Of a stretch of DNA of 64,000 nt, positions 1 to 12,200 are shown one piece after another. Position 1 is the stretch's first letter, and each line of letters begins with the position of its first letter. The translations under genes were made by a program, and so were the position numbers. The notes below the pieces were generated by a model. The model worked only from the letters and a program-made list of their open reading frames with translations, had not been told where the DNA came from and did not search any database. Location of the stretch: contig CAJFCJ010000032.1 of assembly GCA_904063045.1 (NCBI GenBank), positions 186,001 to 250,000 of the forward strand. The letters are read 5' to 3'. The DNA comes from Dimorphilus gyrociliatus. Its lineage: Eukaryota; Annelida; Polychaeta; Dinophilidae.

Positions 1-108
1 ATGAGAATATGCATTCGTAAGACCCTTATTCACAAAAAAACGGTCATAACAAGAACCAATGACTACATACAAAATAGCATATACTTGATATTTGACTTTG
101 GTAAAGGC

Positions 109-620
109 TTATATACTGGTCTGAACTTGCATCTAAGCAGAATGAGTCAGAATTTCTGTCTTTTTTTTTAGGCGATATCTAATGTTTGAGGGAACCAAAC
201 CATATGAGGACAATTGCCAAAGTCAGATATCTTGTATGCTTATTTTAATAGGTTAGCCACTCACTTGGATAGCGGTTCTTCCTCCGTTATTTTCTCTATT
301 ATCTTCGTATGGACCCACGTAAGCGTACGGTTCTGGACGACTTTCACCAATTTGGTTTTCTGTTATAAGTGGGGCCTCGTAGCCTTTTCCAGATTTCTTT
401 GCACTTCGATTCGTTTTGTTTGACGCGACAGACGTACTGACTACTTGGCCTATTGGTCGATTTCTCTTCCTGATTTTGTCCTCCTCCATGCGGGCCCTTT
501 GAGCATCTAGTTTTTGTTGACGAAGGTCCCGACCGGGAGTTGTTCCTCCACTGCCAACGCGATCATCCTCCGGATCGCAAACGGAGCCGGGAGGTCCCAT
601 CCACCCTCCAGACGACATAT
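109..620 (-). CDS. Unrecognised protein, probable N-terminal coding exon plus a possible short last exon
   Basis: The main exon is 265-620. It opens after a TTTTTGCAG acceptor and the ATG (618-616) follows two bases later, so the start is probably spliced onto a 5'UTR exon (see 1930-1975). It ends in phase 0 at a GTGAGT donor. A candidate second exon, 132-109, follows a CTGCTTAG acceptor, adds seven codons and stops, giving about 125 residues ending TSI, which would fit a class I PDZ ligand. The protein is hydrophilic: a Gly/Pro-rich start (MSSGGWMGPPGS), a charged helix-like stretch (RQQKLDAQRARMEEDKIRKR), a basic Ser/Lys region and an acidic Tyr-rich tail. I do not recognise the family. The second exon is weakly supported, and the real gene may continue beyond the window. 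Confidence 0.45.
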
Positions 621-1194
621 CTGCAAAAAATAAAGAATATTTAGAGGAAGAAGTAGAAGCACAAGAGGAATGAATAGATAGACGTTTTTAAATAGTGGAA
701 TAAGAATAAATAGTGCTTTAAGTCCCATTAAATTACAATCGTAAGCCGTATTTTCCTATCTCGTCAGCGCACGCGTAAACACTGTCATTCAAGCAATTTC
801 ATTTTCTATGATAAATATTTTATAAGAATTCCATAGAATATTCTAATCGCCATTAAGAGTAGTTTTTAAGACTGGAAATACTTATATTCATTTCCTCGTT
901 ATGTATTACGGTATGTATGAGTATTATTACGTATTCGGGTATTTAAAAATATCATAATAATAAAACATATCCAGATAAATTACGACAAAGAACTTTTAAA
1001 GATTTATTACGTTTCTGAGAGGTAGTCAAGCATACAGTTAAGGTAGCGAATATCAAAGTGAATATACACCTTTTTAATAGTCGCATATTATTAAAAGTAA
1101 GATATATTTCTTCTATATATTAATCAGTACATTATTAATACTCAGCCTATACTTATGTATAAATGCGTATCTGCACATATGTGTCTATAGATGT

Positions 1195-1198
<4 letters not shown>

Positions 1199-1231
<33 letters not shown>
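1199..1231. repeat. (TA)n microsatellite
   Basis: Pure alternating TA tract. A second one lies at 1344-1376. Both fall in the putative first intron of the minus-strand gene. Confidence 0.95.
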
Positions 1232-1236
<5 letters not shown>

Positions 1237-1340
1237 GTTTTTAAGCCTTAATTATCTACTTTCTCTCGAATCGACAGTTTATAGATTTTAATAAAAATTT
1301 GTTATTAATCAAACACGTCTGTCCAATGTGACTATGCCTA

Positions 1341-1379
<39 letters not shown>

Positions 1380-1929
1380 GCTTTTCAATAGATATTTCGC
1401 CCATTCAATTCTCTATATAACAAAAACTCTCAATATAATCAGACGCTCTTTTTTTTTCAGGTATATCGCGCAGCGTTACCAAGGAGACGTTTTTTTTCCA
1501 AGATATTGTCTAGCTCCAACTGTATAAAAGTCTCTTCCTTTGGCTAAGCTAAAAAATCGATATACTTTAATCGATCATCAATCAATAGGGCATTATCCTT
1601 GGCATTTTTGTCTACAATTCTACCTTCAACAACAAAAATCGGGCAGAGAAATAGGGGGAAAATGAAAATATAAAATATCTATTCAGCACTCTGCCTGCTT
1701 AATCATGTCCTTTTTTATATATTGAAATATCTAATAGTTTTTTTTACATTACAAAATCTAGTAGTTGTCCCGACTTGTTTATATACATATAAATCCATCG
1801 AATGAGTTACAAATAATAAGTTTAGATAATTAAAACTAATTCTGATTTGAATACAGATTTCTTTAAAAATATGAAACTATCAGCGAATAATACGGTAACA
1901 TAGATTTTCACGAGAAATTACAGACTTAC

Positions 1930-1975
1930 CTCTTACATACGTTGAGAATCGTATGAATGCGAGTCTTGCAGTAAA
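1930..1975 (-). other. Candidate 5'UTR exon and promoter of the minus-strand gene at 109-620
   Basis: On the minus strand a strong donor (GAG|GTAAGTCTG, exon end 1930) sits about 62 bp downstream of an inverted CCAAT box (ATTGG on the plus strand at 1992-1996). A GC-rich GAGGCGGGGAA element lies near 2117-2127. No frame upstream of the donor gives an ATG joined in frame to the coding exon, so the exon would be untranslated. The 5' end is not defined. The 1.3 kb between it and the coding exon would be an intron, containing two long TA repeats and nothing else I recognise. Confidence 0.3.
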
Positions 1976-2869
1976 ATTTTCTTAGTATCTGATTGGTCGA
2001 TAAATATAATCGCTGAGCGCCAAATACAAATTTTCATAATATAAATCTTACAATCAATCTCATAAGATTTTTTTTATTTTGCGTTAAACAATATGACTGA
2101 ATGGGAAATAGATCAAAGAGGCGGGGAACGGTATAGTTCTCTATCAATATTCACAAAATATATTCAAATAATAAATGACGTGTTAACCATCTTCGTGGTT
2201 TCACATGTTATATACGACATATATTAAATCTCTTTAAATCCAAGGTATTTATTAATCCGATTTCATATTTCAAATTTTGCTATTTTTTTCTATAAATGGC
2301 ACATGTTTCTAAATATATGCGCAAGTGTATTCGAACACTAGGTCTATTTTTAACAGTATATTAATCTACATTACTTAATTCAAAGCAAACATTGCGGAAA
2401 AGTAAAAAGAAACAATATATATACCATATATATATATATATATATATAATTAGTTAGGCATTTCTATTTAGAGTACTCTTTTTATCTTATAATTTAATAC
2501 TACCCTTTTATTGATGGCTAATAAAAAACCAAATAAGCCTAGTCGCTCTATCTTCTGTCAAGTTTTCCTAATTTTCTATTGTCTCCATTTTCCATATTTT
2601 TCTCTTTTTCTCTCTTGTTTTCGATACAAAAATACAATAACCGTTTTATTAAAATTTTCTACTCAAAAAATCTCTTGTAATATGTAGATAAAAGACGGAA
2701 CAAAAAGAAAAAACAACGAGAACGAACATCGAGCTTACTAAAACCAGTCTGATTCAGCTCGATATATTATGTGGAGTTTGCGGTCTTACTAAAACAAATC
2801 TTCTTCAGTCCGCAACCCATTTTTCAATTTTCATAATAACCGTAATAACAACAAATTTTCAAAATTAAT
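1976..2869. other. Gene-free stretch, upstream of one minus gene and 3' flank of LSM14
   Basis: AT-rich sequence without a supported coding frame. It should contain the LSM14 3'UTR (next to 2869) and promoter elements of the gene to the left. A short TA repeat lies at about 2425-2448. Confidence 0.5.
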
Positions 2870-5168
2870 TTAATTACTCGATGGATTTTTTGTCGAAGGT
2901 TTCTCAGGAATATCATATTCATAGTCTACCCACCCCCTGCGACTTTGTCGAAAACCTCCGTTGTTTCCATTACCAGTTCCTCTAAAGTTGTTGTAGCTTC
3001 CTCGACCGCCACCACGTCCCCTATATCCTCTTCCCCCTCTGAAGTTTCCTGAGCCCGGTCGGAAACCGCCCCCTCTACCCCGTCTAACCGAAGATACCCC
3101 AAAAGTTTCAGAATTCAGCTTTCGTTCTTCTCTCCAATTGGGTCTTTCTTTGTCCTCACCGGTGTCGTCGCAAAGATTATCGAAAAAGCTTTTCTTTTTA
3201 TCATAATAAACAGATTCTTCTGTTTCTTTACCTTCTTCTTCCTTAGTTTCTTTTTCACCGTCGGTAATTGTTAACTTTTTCTTTATTTCTTCTTCCAATT
3301 CTTCTTTACTGAATTTAGCATTTGCTTCGTCAAAATCGAAATCTGAATCAAATTTGCTTCTTTCTCTCGAGTCTCTTCCTCCACGACCAGCACTGGAACC
3401 ACCTCGACCTCTTGGGCCACTTTGTTGTCTATATACCTGACCTCGAACTCCCGAAAAGCCTCTCATATTATTACCGCCACGCCCACGATTGGGATGCCCT
3501 CCCCTTCTTTGCGAGTCGTCTGTTTTCATTCTCTGATCTCTTTCTGTATATTTTCCTCCGTGGTGTCCACTACTTGAAACTAAAAGCAAACAAAAAGAAA
3601 ACCATCAACGATTATTGAAAAATCCTCAATAATGTCCTCCGTGAGCCAGATATTTAATATTTTTATGAAGATTTTATTGTCGTTGTCAAACCTTTAAATG
3701 GAACTCTCATGCTAACTTGCACACCTTGATCGAGGGTTGGCTTAAAAAACTTGACCGCTGTATTAATGTTTTAATTATTTCCTTATATTGCCGAAAAAAC
3801 CGAAAAAAATGTTTTGTCAGAGAAGCGCAAAATTAGTAAAAAAGGGGGCAAGTTAGCTGAGCCTGTCTTTTAAATGATCCATAGATATAACCCAGACATG
3901 CTCCTGACAAAAAAATTGATTTCATAATGTCTTTTCTTAAAATGGTCAAATAGATTGAAAAAAATTTTTTCTTCATAAAAAAATTCTGAATAAGGAATTA
4001 CTTCTTTTATATATATATATATATCTTGTTAATTTTTTCAACAATTTATATAATTCCATATTCATCCTTTCTTGTCTATAAAACAACTTGTAAACCACAT
4101 TTTTTTATATAATTAATAGAGTGGCATTTAATTAAAACAAGTTCATTTTTGGTTATGTCTATGGAGAATAAATGGTAATATATATACTATATTTAGGAAG
4201 TATATTGTTATTCTCTTAAAACATGAAAATAACTTTATGCTCTAAGTAAAGAATATATGTTTCGTTTGGTTTTTAAATTTATAATTAAACAAAAAAAGAT
4301 TTTTGCAGGAAAGCCACTTAGAGACAGTAAGCACTTCCTTATATAGTATATAGTGATATACCAAGCTAAGTCCTGTACCTGGTGATTGAACCTGGGGGGG
4401 TTGTTGCGGGGAAGAAGGGATGGGGGGAGCGTATTCCGACTTATCGCGACTTTGCAAAGGGCTTGTCGCGTTAGACGCACCGGATGCTGCTGCTGTTAAA
4501 CCAGAAGGTGCAAAAGTAGGTTGTGCTGGCTGTGACGACTGAAAAAAATTATCAAAACATCAGTTAATTTACACAATCATTGGGTTGAAATTGTGACAAG
4601 GCAAATTAAATTCAAGACTTTTTACACATAGTTATTAATTAACATGGAATTTCATTCTTAGTATGTACGCATATGTGCTCTACTGGATTTATTATCTATT
4701 TAAACTTTATTTCAAGAATTTCTACTATCGGTTCTACTTAATTTTAAAACTGAAAGCGTCCCAGTAAATGGACAATGAAATTTTACCTTAACAATAGCTG
4801 GATCGTGAGGTAAAGATGCATGAGGAAACGGACCTTGTGGCTTTGGTGGTTCACAAACGTGTATATCTTTTATATCAGATCCTCGGAAAATTATATATTC
4901 GTATATTTCTTCTCTAGGAGGTACTGGTCTATCAGTTGGCCTATCTTCTGTTCCGTATGAGCGCACTAAAGAGAAAAATTGACACGTTCTTGCATTAAAG
5001 AATTAATAGCTTTAATTTACAGCACTAACCTTTAGCCAGAGCAACAGTAGATTCGTTGGGATCAATTGTGTATAGTATACCATCATATCGAATTTGTGCT
5101 TTTGATATGAGACTGATTCGACTACCCAAATATGGAATTCCGGCTTGTGATTGCTGAGATGCAGCCAT
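2870..5168 (-). CDS. LSM14: LSM14 / RAP55 / Trailer hitch homologue, mRNP and P-body protein
   Basis: Four coding exons with matching phases (5168-5030, 4965-4787, 4538-4379, 3579-2870) give 395 residues. Residues 1 to about 85 form the N-terminal LSm14 domain ([20 protein letters not shown], later [17 protein letters not shown]). A Pro/Ser/Gln linker follows. The last exon holds the DFDF box ([13 protein letters not shown]), the FFD box ([15 protein letters not shown]), the TFG box ([10 protein letters not shown]) and RGG repeats on both sides. In this family the LSm domain binds 4E-T, the FFD/TFG boxes bind EDC4/DDX6-type partners, and the protein acts in translational repression in cytoplasmic granules. 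The 800 bp intron before the last exon is long for this window. The gene is divergent with the mannosidase gene. The call is secure; the exact ends of the shorter exons are inferred from splice signals. Confidence 0.95.
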
Positions 5169-5729
5169 TTTTTACAGATTAATAGTTATACAAGAGATTT
5201 TTTCTGATTTCTTCCTCCTGCTCTCACTTCTTCTTCTGCTTTGCAAAATGGCGATGAGGGGGTTTTTACATGAGAATTCCTTTGTTATGAAATATGGTAT
5301 CCAGCTCCCTTAAATTTTTCATTTATTCGAGAAAATGAACTAGGAGCTTTAACCAGTCAATGGTGCTTCCCGAGATTGTCTGGAATAGATTGTACAGTGG
5401 TCCTCTTTATATAGTTTGAGCAGAATAGAATAGCTTTTTGTGATTGGACGGGAGCATTATTTCGATTTTAGATTATGTAGAGGGCGTTATCAATAAATTT
5501 GCTAGTTTTACTTCTATGAGCGATACACATGGAAAGACAAGTCTAAGATTAATTTAATTAAGTTAATTGATTTTAAACATCATCCTTTTCCTGATTAATT
5601 CAGGAAAGAGTTTCTAGTAGAACACTGCAATTTGAAGAAAGAAAGAAAAAATAATATATAGTTTGTTTACTGATTGAATTGTCATTATAAGCTTATCAAT
5701 ATCACGATTTTTTTACAGTAACTTTCGGA
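5169..5729. promoter_or_regulatory. Shared divergent promoter of LSM14 (-) and ER mannosidase I (+)
   Basis: The two start codons are 561 bp apart in opposite directions, with no other gene between them. An AAAATGGCG motif (5245-5253), resembling the YY1 core often found near housekeeping starts, lies about 80 bp upstream of the LSM14 ATG. I see no clear TATA box. Confidence 0.6.
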
Positions 5730-8098
5730 ATGAGATCAAATTTATCTAATAGAGAGTTCACATCGATATCTATAATTTCCAACGGCACGAATCGGCCGAA
5801 ACGTCAAGCAGTATGGAGGGTAAATATTTCTTTTTTGCAGAAAGTCTAACTATACCTTATCATTTATATTTGGCAATATTACACTTTCAAAAATAAAATA
5901 TAACTGAAAATTTATTCTTATTTTTAAATTTTAGTATTGGAATCGACTTTCAAGTTTACAGAGGAGTATTGTACTCGTAATGCTTATACTGGGTCTTATA
6001 TCAGCTATCTATCTCATTCCTACAATAAAAAAGGAATATTTTAGTTTAGAAGAGAGTCAAATCCAAGTTAGCAAATAGAAGCATATATTTATTAAATATC
6101 TTACTAATTGATGTACATTCAGAACGTAAAAGACAATATAAATAATAAAGAAAACGAAATATCTGTAAAAGAGAAAGAACCAAAAAAATTTAAAAAAAGT
6201 GTTGCAAATCGGCCAGAAGAAGTAAAGACAGTTAAGGAAAAATTACCTGAACGAGTACGTAAGACAATATATAAGAATATATTAGTTATCCTTTTTTTTA
6301 TGTCCATTTAGAACGCTGGGGAGAATGTACGTATTGCTCCTCCTATTTTACAAAAGAGACGAGGAAGGGGCTTAAGTGTTTGTACTTTCGTTTTTGAATG
6401 GCAATTCCTCAGTTTTAATAATCAAAACATTTATTTAATGCATAAATAGGATGAGAAAGAGCAAGAATTAATTAAAAAAGGGCCGCAAAATGAAAAACAA
6501 CGAGCAGTAGTAAATGCTTTCAAATATTCTTGGAAAGCTTATAAAACTTTTGCTTGGGGTCATGACGAACTTCGTCCTTTGACTAAATCGTCTAGTGAAT
6601 GGTTTGGTGTTGGCTTAACTTTAATCGATTCTCTTGATACTATGTATATAATGGGATTGCATGACGGTTAGTAAAATAGACATACTCTCTTACATATATT
6701 TATTATGATTGTTGTTGTTTAAAGAATTTAACGAAGCCAAGAATTGGGTTGCAAAGGAATTAACTTTCGACAAGAACAGAGATGTCAACTTTTTTGAGGC
6801 CACAATAAGAATCTTAGGCGGACTTCTTAGTGCATATCACTTATCAAAGGAACATGTATTTTTAGAGAAAGCTACAGACATTGGGGATAGACTACTGGGA
6901 GCTTTTTCATCTGGTAGTGCCATACCATACTCTGATGTAAATCTTAAGACTCGCATAGGTCATGCACCTCGCTGGGGTCCAGATAGTAGTGTATCAGAAG
7001 TAACAACTGTACAGTTAGAAATGAAAGATCTGAGTAAACTTACTGGTGATAATAAATATGCAGTTTGTATTTTCAAACTTTGCTGTAATATATGATTTAT
7101 TTCATTTACTATTTGTCTATCCTTATCAGACTGCCGTAGAGAAAATTAGCAATCACATCTTACAACTTGGTAAGAAAGATGGTCTGGTTCCGATGTTTAT
7201 AAATGCAAGAACTGGTCAATTTCGGTCAATGTCAACTATTACTCTTGGAGCCAGAGCTGATAGTTATTATGAATATCTTTTTAAACAATGGTTGCAAAGC
7301 AACCGAAAGAATGAAGTTATGAAAAATGAATATTTACAAGCTGTTGAAGGAATGAAAAAACATTTAATGCGAGAAACAGTTCCAAATAGATATTTGTATT
7401 TTGGCGAATTACTGGGAAGCCGAACTTTTAGTCCTAAAATGGTTTGTCTTAAAATTGCTTGGAAATGCTTAACTTATAATACTATAATCTGTATTCTGTT
7501 TATATTTAGGATCACCTCGTCTGCTTTCTAGCAGGTACATTCGCTTTAGCTGCTCACAATAATATTGGAAAAGATCATTTAGATCTTGGTAAGAGATTAG
7601 GAGAAACTTGCTACAAAATGTACGAGACAATGCCGACACATTTAAGCCCTGAAATTGCTTACTTTAACCAAGTTGAGGGTGCCACTGAAGATATAATTGT
7701 AAAACCAGCTGATACGCACAATTTACAAAGACCCGAAACAGTTGAAAGTTTAATGTACTTATACCGAATTACTGGAGATGCAAAATATAGAGAGTGGGGA
7801 TGGAAGATCTTTGAGGCCTTTGAAAAATATACTAAAGTCGAAAATGGCTACAGGTAAATGTTTAATTGGTATTAAAATAATAACAATTTCTAACAATTCT
7901 CTGTAAAAAAAAAACAGTTCAATCGACAATGTAAAAAATCCATCAAATGTGGGATATCGAAATAAAATGGAGTCATTCTGGACGGGTGAAACTCTCAAAT
8001 ATCTTTACTTGCTGTTCAGTGATGATGTCGAACTAATGAGTATTGATAAATGGGTATTTAACTCTGAAGCTCATCCTCTACCCATATGGAATGACTAG
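5730..8098 (+). CDS. MAN1B1: ER mannosyl-oligosaccharide 1,2-alpha-mannosidase (GH47)
   Basis: Nine exons: 5730-5819, 5935-6066, 6123-6254, 6312-6377, 6450-6666, 6725-7062, 7130-7441, 7510-7853, 7918-8098; about 603 residues. It is a type II membrane protein: cytosolic tail, one membrane span near residues 41-60 ([19 protein letters not shown]), a Lys/Glu-rich stem, then the GH47 catalytic domain. The enzyme trims the middle-branch mannose of Man9GlcNAc2 in the early secretory pathway and marks misfolded glycoproteins for ERAD. Family hallmarks are present: [11 protein letters not shown] and [10 protein letters not shown] and RPETVESL carry the three acidic active-site residues, and the disulfide cysteines occur in LVCFLAGT and ETCYKM. 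The C-terminal calcium ligand is Ser ([11 protein letters not shown]) where the family has Thr. Exon 4 could instead stop at 6326 (GTACGT donor), also in phase, giving 586 residues. Confidence 0.96.
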
Positions 8099-9089
8099 TA
8101 AATTAAATAATGAATGAATACAGTCTTAGAGAAATGAAAATGACTATATTTTTGAACATTCAAGAAATATTCTACATTTCTATTTAAATTTTGCTAGTTT
8201 TGCTAACGTGTGATGATGGTTCTCAAGTGTTCATCGAACTAAAATCATAAAAACAAATGAAATCGAAAAGATTTTTACATTCCGAGTAAAAAAATCCTTT
8301 CTACTGATTTTAATAATATATAAAAGAAAACTGTTCATCCCTTTTTCTTATAGTATTTTATATGAAAAGATTGTTTTGTGTCTCTAGTTTTTCTAGGCTA
8401 CAAAAGCTAGTATACCTTTTTCAATTAAGTTTGCGGTGCAATAAATGCTTATAATTATTATTTAAATAATTTTCTTGTCTATTTACATAATAAAAGAACC
8501 TAATAAATAATTATACTACATAATACTAATGTCTTTACGGTTTTAGTCAGCAATTGTCCAACTAAAAATACGGCGGTAAGGTGATCGATCTTTAGTTTGC
8601 ACTTGTATATAAAATATGTACAGTTTTCAAGGAATCTTTGTTATTCTTCCAATAAACTGCAATTTATTTAGCATTGTACTACAAATGAAGAATACTTAGC
8701 GGATAATCTATTGAATAAATGCTGGTATTGAATATTTGAATTAACGGCTTTTTCGATCATCTGCTTATGAGGGCTGTTTTTCATGTTACTTAATTATTTC
8801 CTGGATATAGAGAACAAACAGTCAATGTTAAACGCTTTGTGCAGCTGTTCATCTATTTTAAATGAGAAATTATTGAATAGAATTTAAGGATATAGTACTT
8901 TTTCATTGCAATAACAACTGATTATAAACACGACAGAATAACAGATCCAAGTTTTTTAGAAGTTACGAACTACTATTTTGTAACCCAAACTATTTATTTA
9001 CGGGCTTTTCTTTACCGTTTTTAACGTAAATTTACCTTTGTACTTTGATCTTACACGGAACGGTAACCAGTTTCCATTCTCGTAGTCTC
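8099..9089. other. Gene-free stretch between the mannosidase and TAF4
   Basis: AT-rich 3' flank of the mannosidase gene with several AATAAA-like words (for example near 8441 and 8651). No coding frame or RNA gene is supported. Confidence 0.5.
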
Positions 9090-9094
9090 ACCTT

Positions 9095-9138
9095 TGCGCA
9101 TGCTCAAAAACGCTAACATGGCGTTGTCGCGCATGCGC
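9095..9138. promoter_or_regulatory. TAF4 proximal promoter with NRF1-type and YY1-like sites
   Basis: A perfect palindromic NRF1-type site GCGCATGCGC lies at 9129-9138, 84 bp before the ATG. A related TGCGCATGC lies at 9095-9103 and an AACATGGCG YY1-like word at 9115-9123. Such TATA-less CpG-type elements are typical of housekeeping genes, consistent with a general transcription factor subunit. Function is inferred from motif match only. Confidence 0.55.
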
Positions 9139-9221
9139 ACTTTATTTCTCGTTTGGCATCGACAAGACTAGGAATCCGAGCGAAATTTGCTATAAATTTT
9201 AGGATTTGGATCTAAGCTAAC

Positions 9222-12200
9222 ATGTCTGCGACTGGCCTAGAGGAATTCTTAAATTCTGATTCCACTGACGATGGCCGTTTTGATAGTTTGGTGAGAAGTA
9301 GTACACCAACAGCCGCAAAAGAGATTCCTAGTAATTCAGTCAACAATAACCACATTGAAGAATTACAGAATGCTGAAATTGTGACAAAAAATGGTAATCA
9401 ACCGATAGTTGTATCAGCCAAGACTAACCCTGTACTAGTTAATGTCGGATCTACGAATGTTGGGACTCTTCCAACTAGTATGCTAGCTCAATCCAGGTCT
9501 CCTACTCCGAAAAAAGTGACTGGTGCAATCAGATCGCAAATTCAAATTGTCACTGTTGCTGGTGGAAATACGATTGGAAATAGGAATTCTCCAAATACCC
9601 CACAAAGAGTTTTAGCTCCACGGACTGTTACCAGTGCTCCAATAAGGATTGCACCACAAGCTAGGCAGCAGACTCCGGGACTCGTCTTACCTCAATCCTT
9701 GGGGCAGAATGCTCTCATAATGAAAAGTGAACAGGGACAGTGGGTTCTTCTGCAAGGTCAGACTGGTGCTCAAATTCAACAGCGTCCTGTTACCACAACA
9801 ACTGTTCGCGTAAGTTTTCCCTTAGGACACAAGCTCTGATTCTAGGATGTAGAATCTTTTTTAAAAAAAAAATGTAGAGACTCTACTCAATTGTTTATTT
9901 TAAAGAAAAAAAAATAGAATGTATGCAATTTCTTTTTTTATTCTGATTGTAATTCATCAACAACTTCCGAGAATCTTTATTCTTGCATTCTTGAAATTAA
10001 TGTTGTGAATGCGTTTCTGGATAGATATATTAAAGATTTTGTTGTGCGACTAAAATATAGTGCATGTATTATATTGTGTAGCAAAACGTCATGATGTCGT
10101 CACCAGTGCCCGCTCGAACGCAACTACCCGTCCGTTCCGCCGTCAATAGTCGAGTGAGTGTTGTTTTAATTAACAATTTTACTTTATTCATTTTTACTCT
10201 TTTAGTTATTTTACTTTTATTTTTTTACTCAGTTTTTTTTTTGCTAATTAACAATCTAAAGACCTTAAGCATCGTTAAAGTGACTGTTTTAATACGTGTA
10301 ATGTCTCTATAGTTTTTATATAGCATTGGTTAAATAACTAATTAATGGAGTCTCATTAGAACTATTCAACAAGGTTATCTTAGCTAATTAAATATTTCAT
10401 CCTTTAGTGAACAAAGTTCATTTAGAGTACCATGCCGTCAAAATTCCAATAAGTAACAAATGTCAGTTGGCGAAAACCCCTGAGGATATATATATATATA
10501 TATATATATAAATACATATAAACATATGTACCAAAGCTAAGTTTTATTTTAGTAATAACTTCCCTTGTTTATATTCTGATAAAATGAGGGGGTCAAATGC
10601 TGTATGCACATTCGTTCATTGCCCTAAGTTATTTACATTTATACCACCAGATGTCGTTAGTTCTTGGTAACAGAAAAAGAAAAGAGAGAGAAAGATTGAA
10701 TTCGAAAAGAAACTACACGGTTCTAGCAGCAGCAGCAGCAAAAAGTGTTAAATTTTTTTTACAAATACTATAAATATTCCATTGACTTTCGTAAAGTTTA
10801 ACAGAAACTTTAAAATAAAGAAAGATAGAAAAGAGAATTTTATAAAATCGTATATGCAGTTTAAATATTATTATTTCAGTGATTTTAACATGCTTTAACA
10901 AGATGGTCTTATTAATTAACTTTTGCTAGCAAACAAACAAACAAAAACTGCAGGCATTTGCATTTTGCCCAACGTTTTTTATTGAATAGTGGAATGCATA
11001 AATATATATAACTGTGAAAGAAACCTATTGTTTGCGTTTAGTTCGGTCTTCCACCACCCCAAGCCGCATCGATCCCCGTTTCTCATCAGCAACAACATGC
11101 AATGCAGACCAGAGTAAGTTGGACGACGAATTTCACTGCCTTTCGGCATAATCTTGCTAAAAAAATGTGTTTGTTATGCTTAAAAATCCTTTTATTTTTT
11201 TTTGAATGCCAAAGCTTCTGCTGTTCTTTTAAATGTGTTTTATTGTTTTGAGTCACACCAAAGTATCCTTTGTCATCTCAATTATTTTGAATTGTGAACG
11301 TTTAGCCTAAAGAAACTATTTGATTTTTTCTCTTTCTCTCCTATATAGATATATTTTAAAAAAAGATATTTTTTGATAAAGAATAACTATTTAAAAGAAT
11401 AGTAACAAAACTAAATCAGTAACAAATATGCTGAACGATCATAAATCTTAATATAAACAATTTACAAACAATTCGATTCGCTAACTTCTACTGATGTTAC
11501 ACAATTATCCATAAAAAACGACGTTTGTAATAATTTTAATAATTTTCTATAGCCTGTTACTGCAGTCGTCAGACAACAGACTCCGACTACAATCCGACCC
11601 GTTAGGCCTTCTCAACAAATTGTGAGTAAACGATTGAAATGGAGTTATTTACAAAACTATTTGATGCAAAAGTGTAACAATGTCTATTGTTTCAGCACGC
11701 AAGCCCAGCTCAACAGGAGAATATGAAAAAATGCAAAAATTTTCTCCAAACTCTTCTAAAATTAGCAGCGAACCAGCCAGAGTCTACTGTTAATAACGTC
11801 CGTCAGCTTATACAAAATTTAATAGATGGAATTATGAAACCCGAAGAGTTCACTCAACGACTACAAAGCGAATTGAAGTCCTCGCCTCAACCTTATCTAG
11901 TGCCTTTTTTAAATAAATCACTCCCCCTGCTTCGTAATGCCATGCATAATCAGAATATGATAATAGAAGGAATAAGGCCGCCTAGAACTATACAACAATT
12001 AAGTACACAAAGAGTAGTAAGACCAAATATAGCGGGTGGAAGCATCGACAAAGTTTCAGCATTATCAACGCTTATGAAGCCAATCCCTCCTACAATAGGT
12101 TCAACAAGTCCAGTTCGAACAAAAAACAAATATGAATCGTCGAAGTACGTTATCAAATTAGTATATATACTGTATATATAGTATATATGTATTTATTTGT

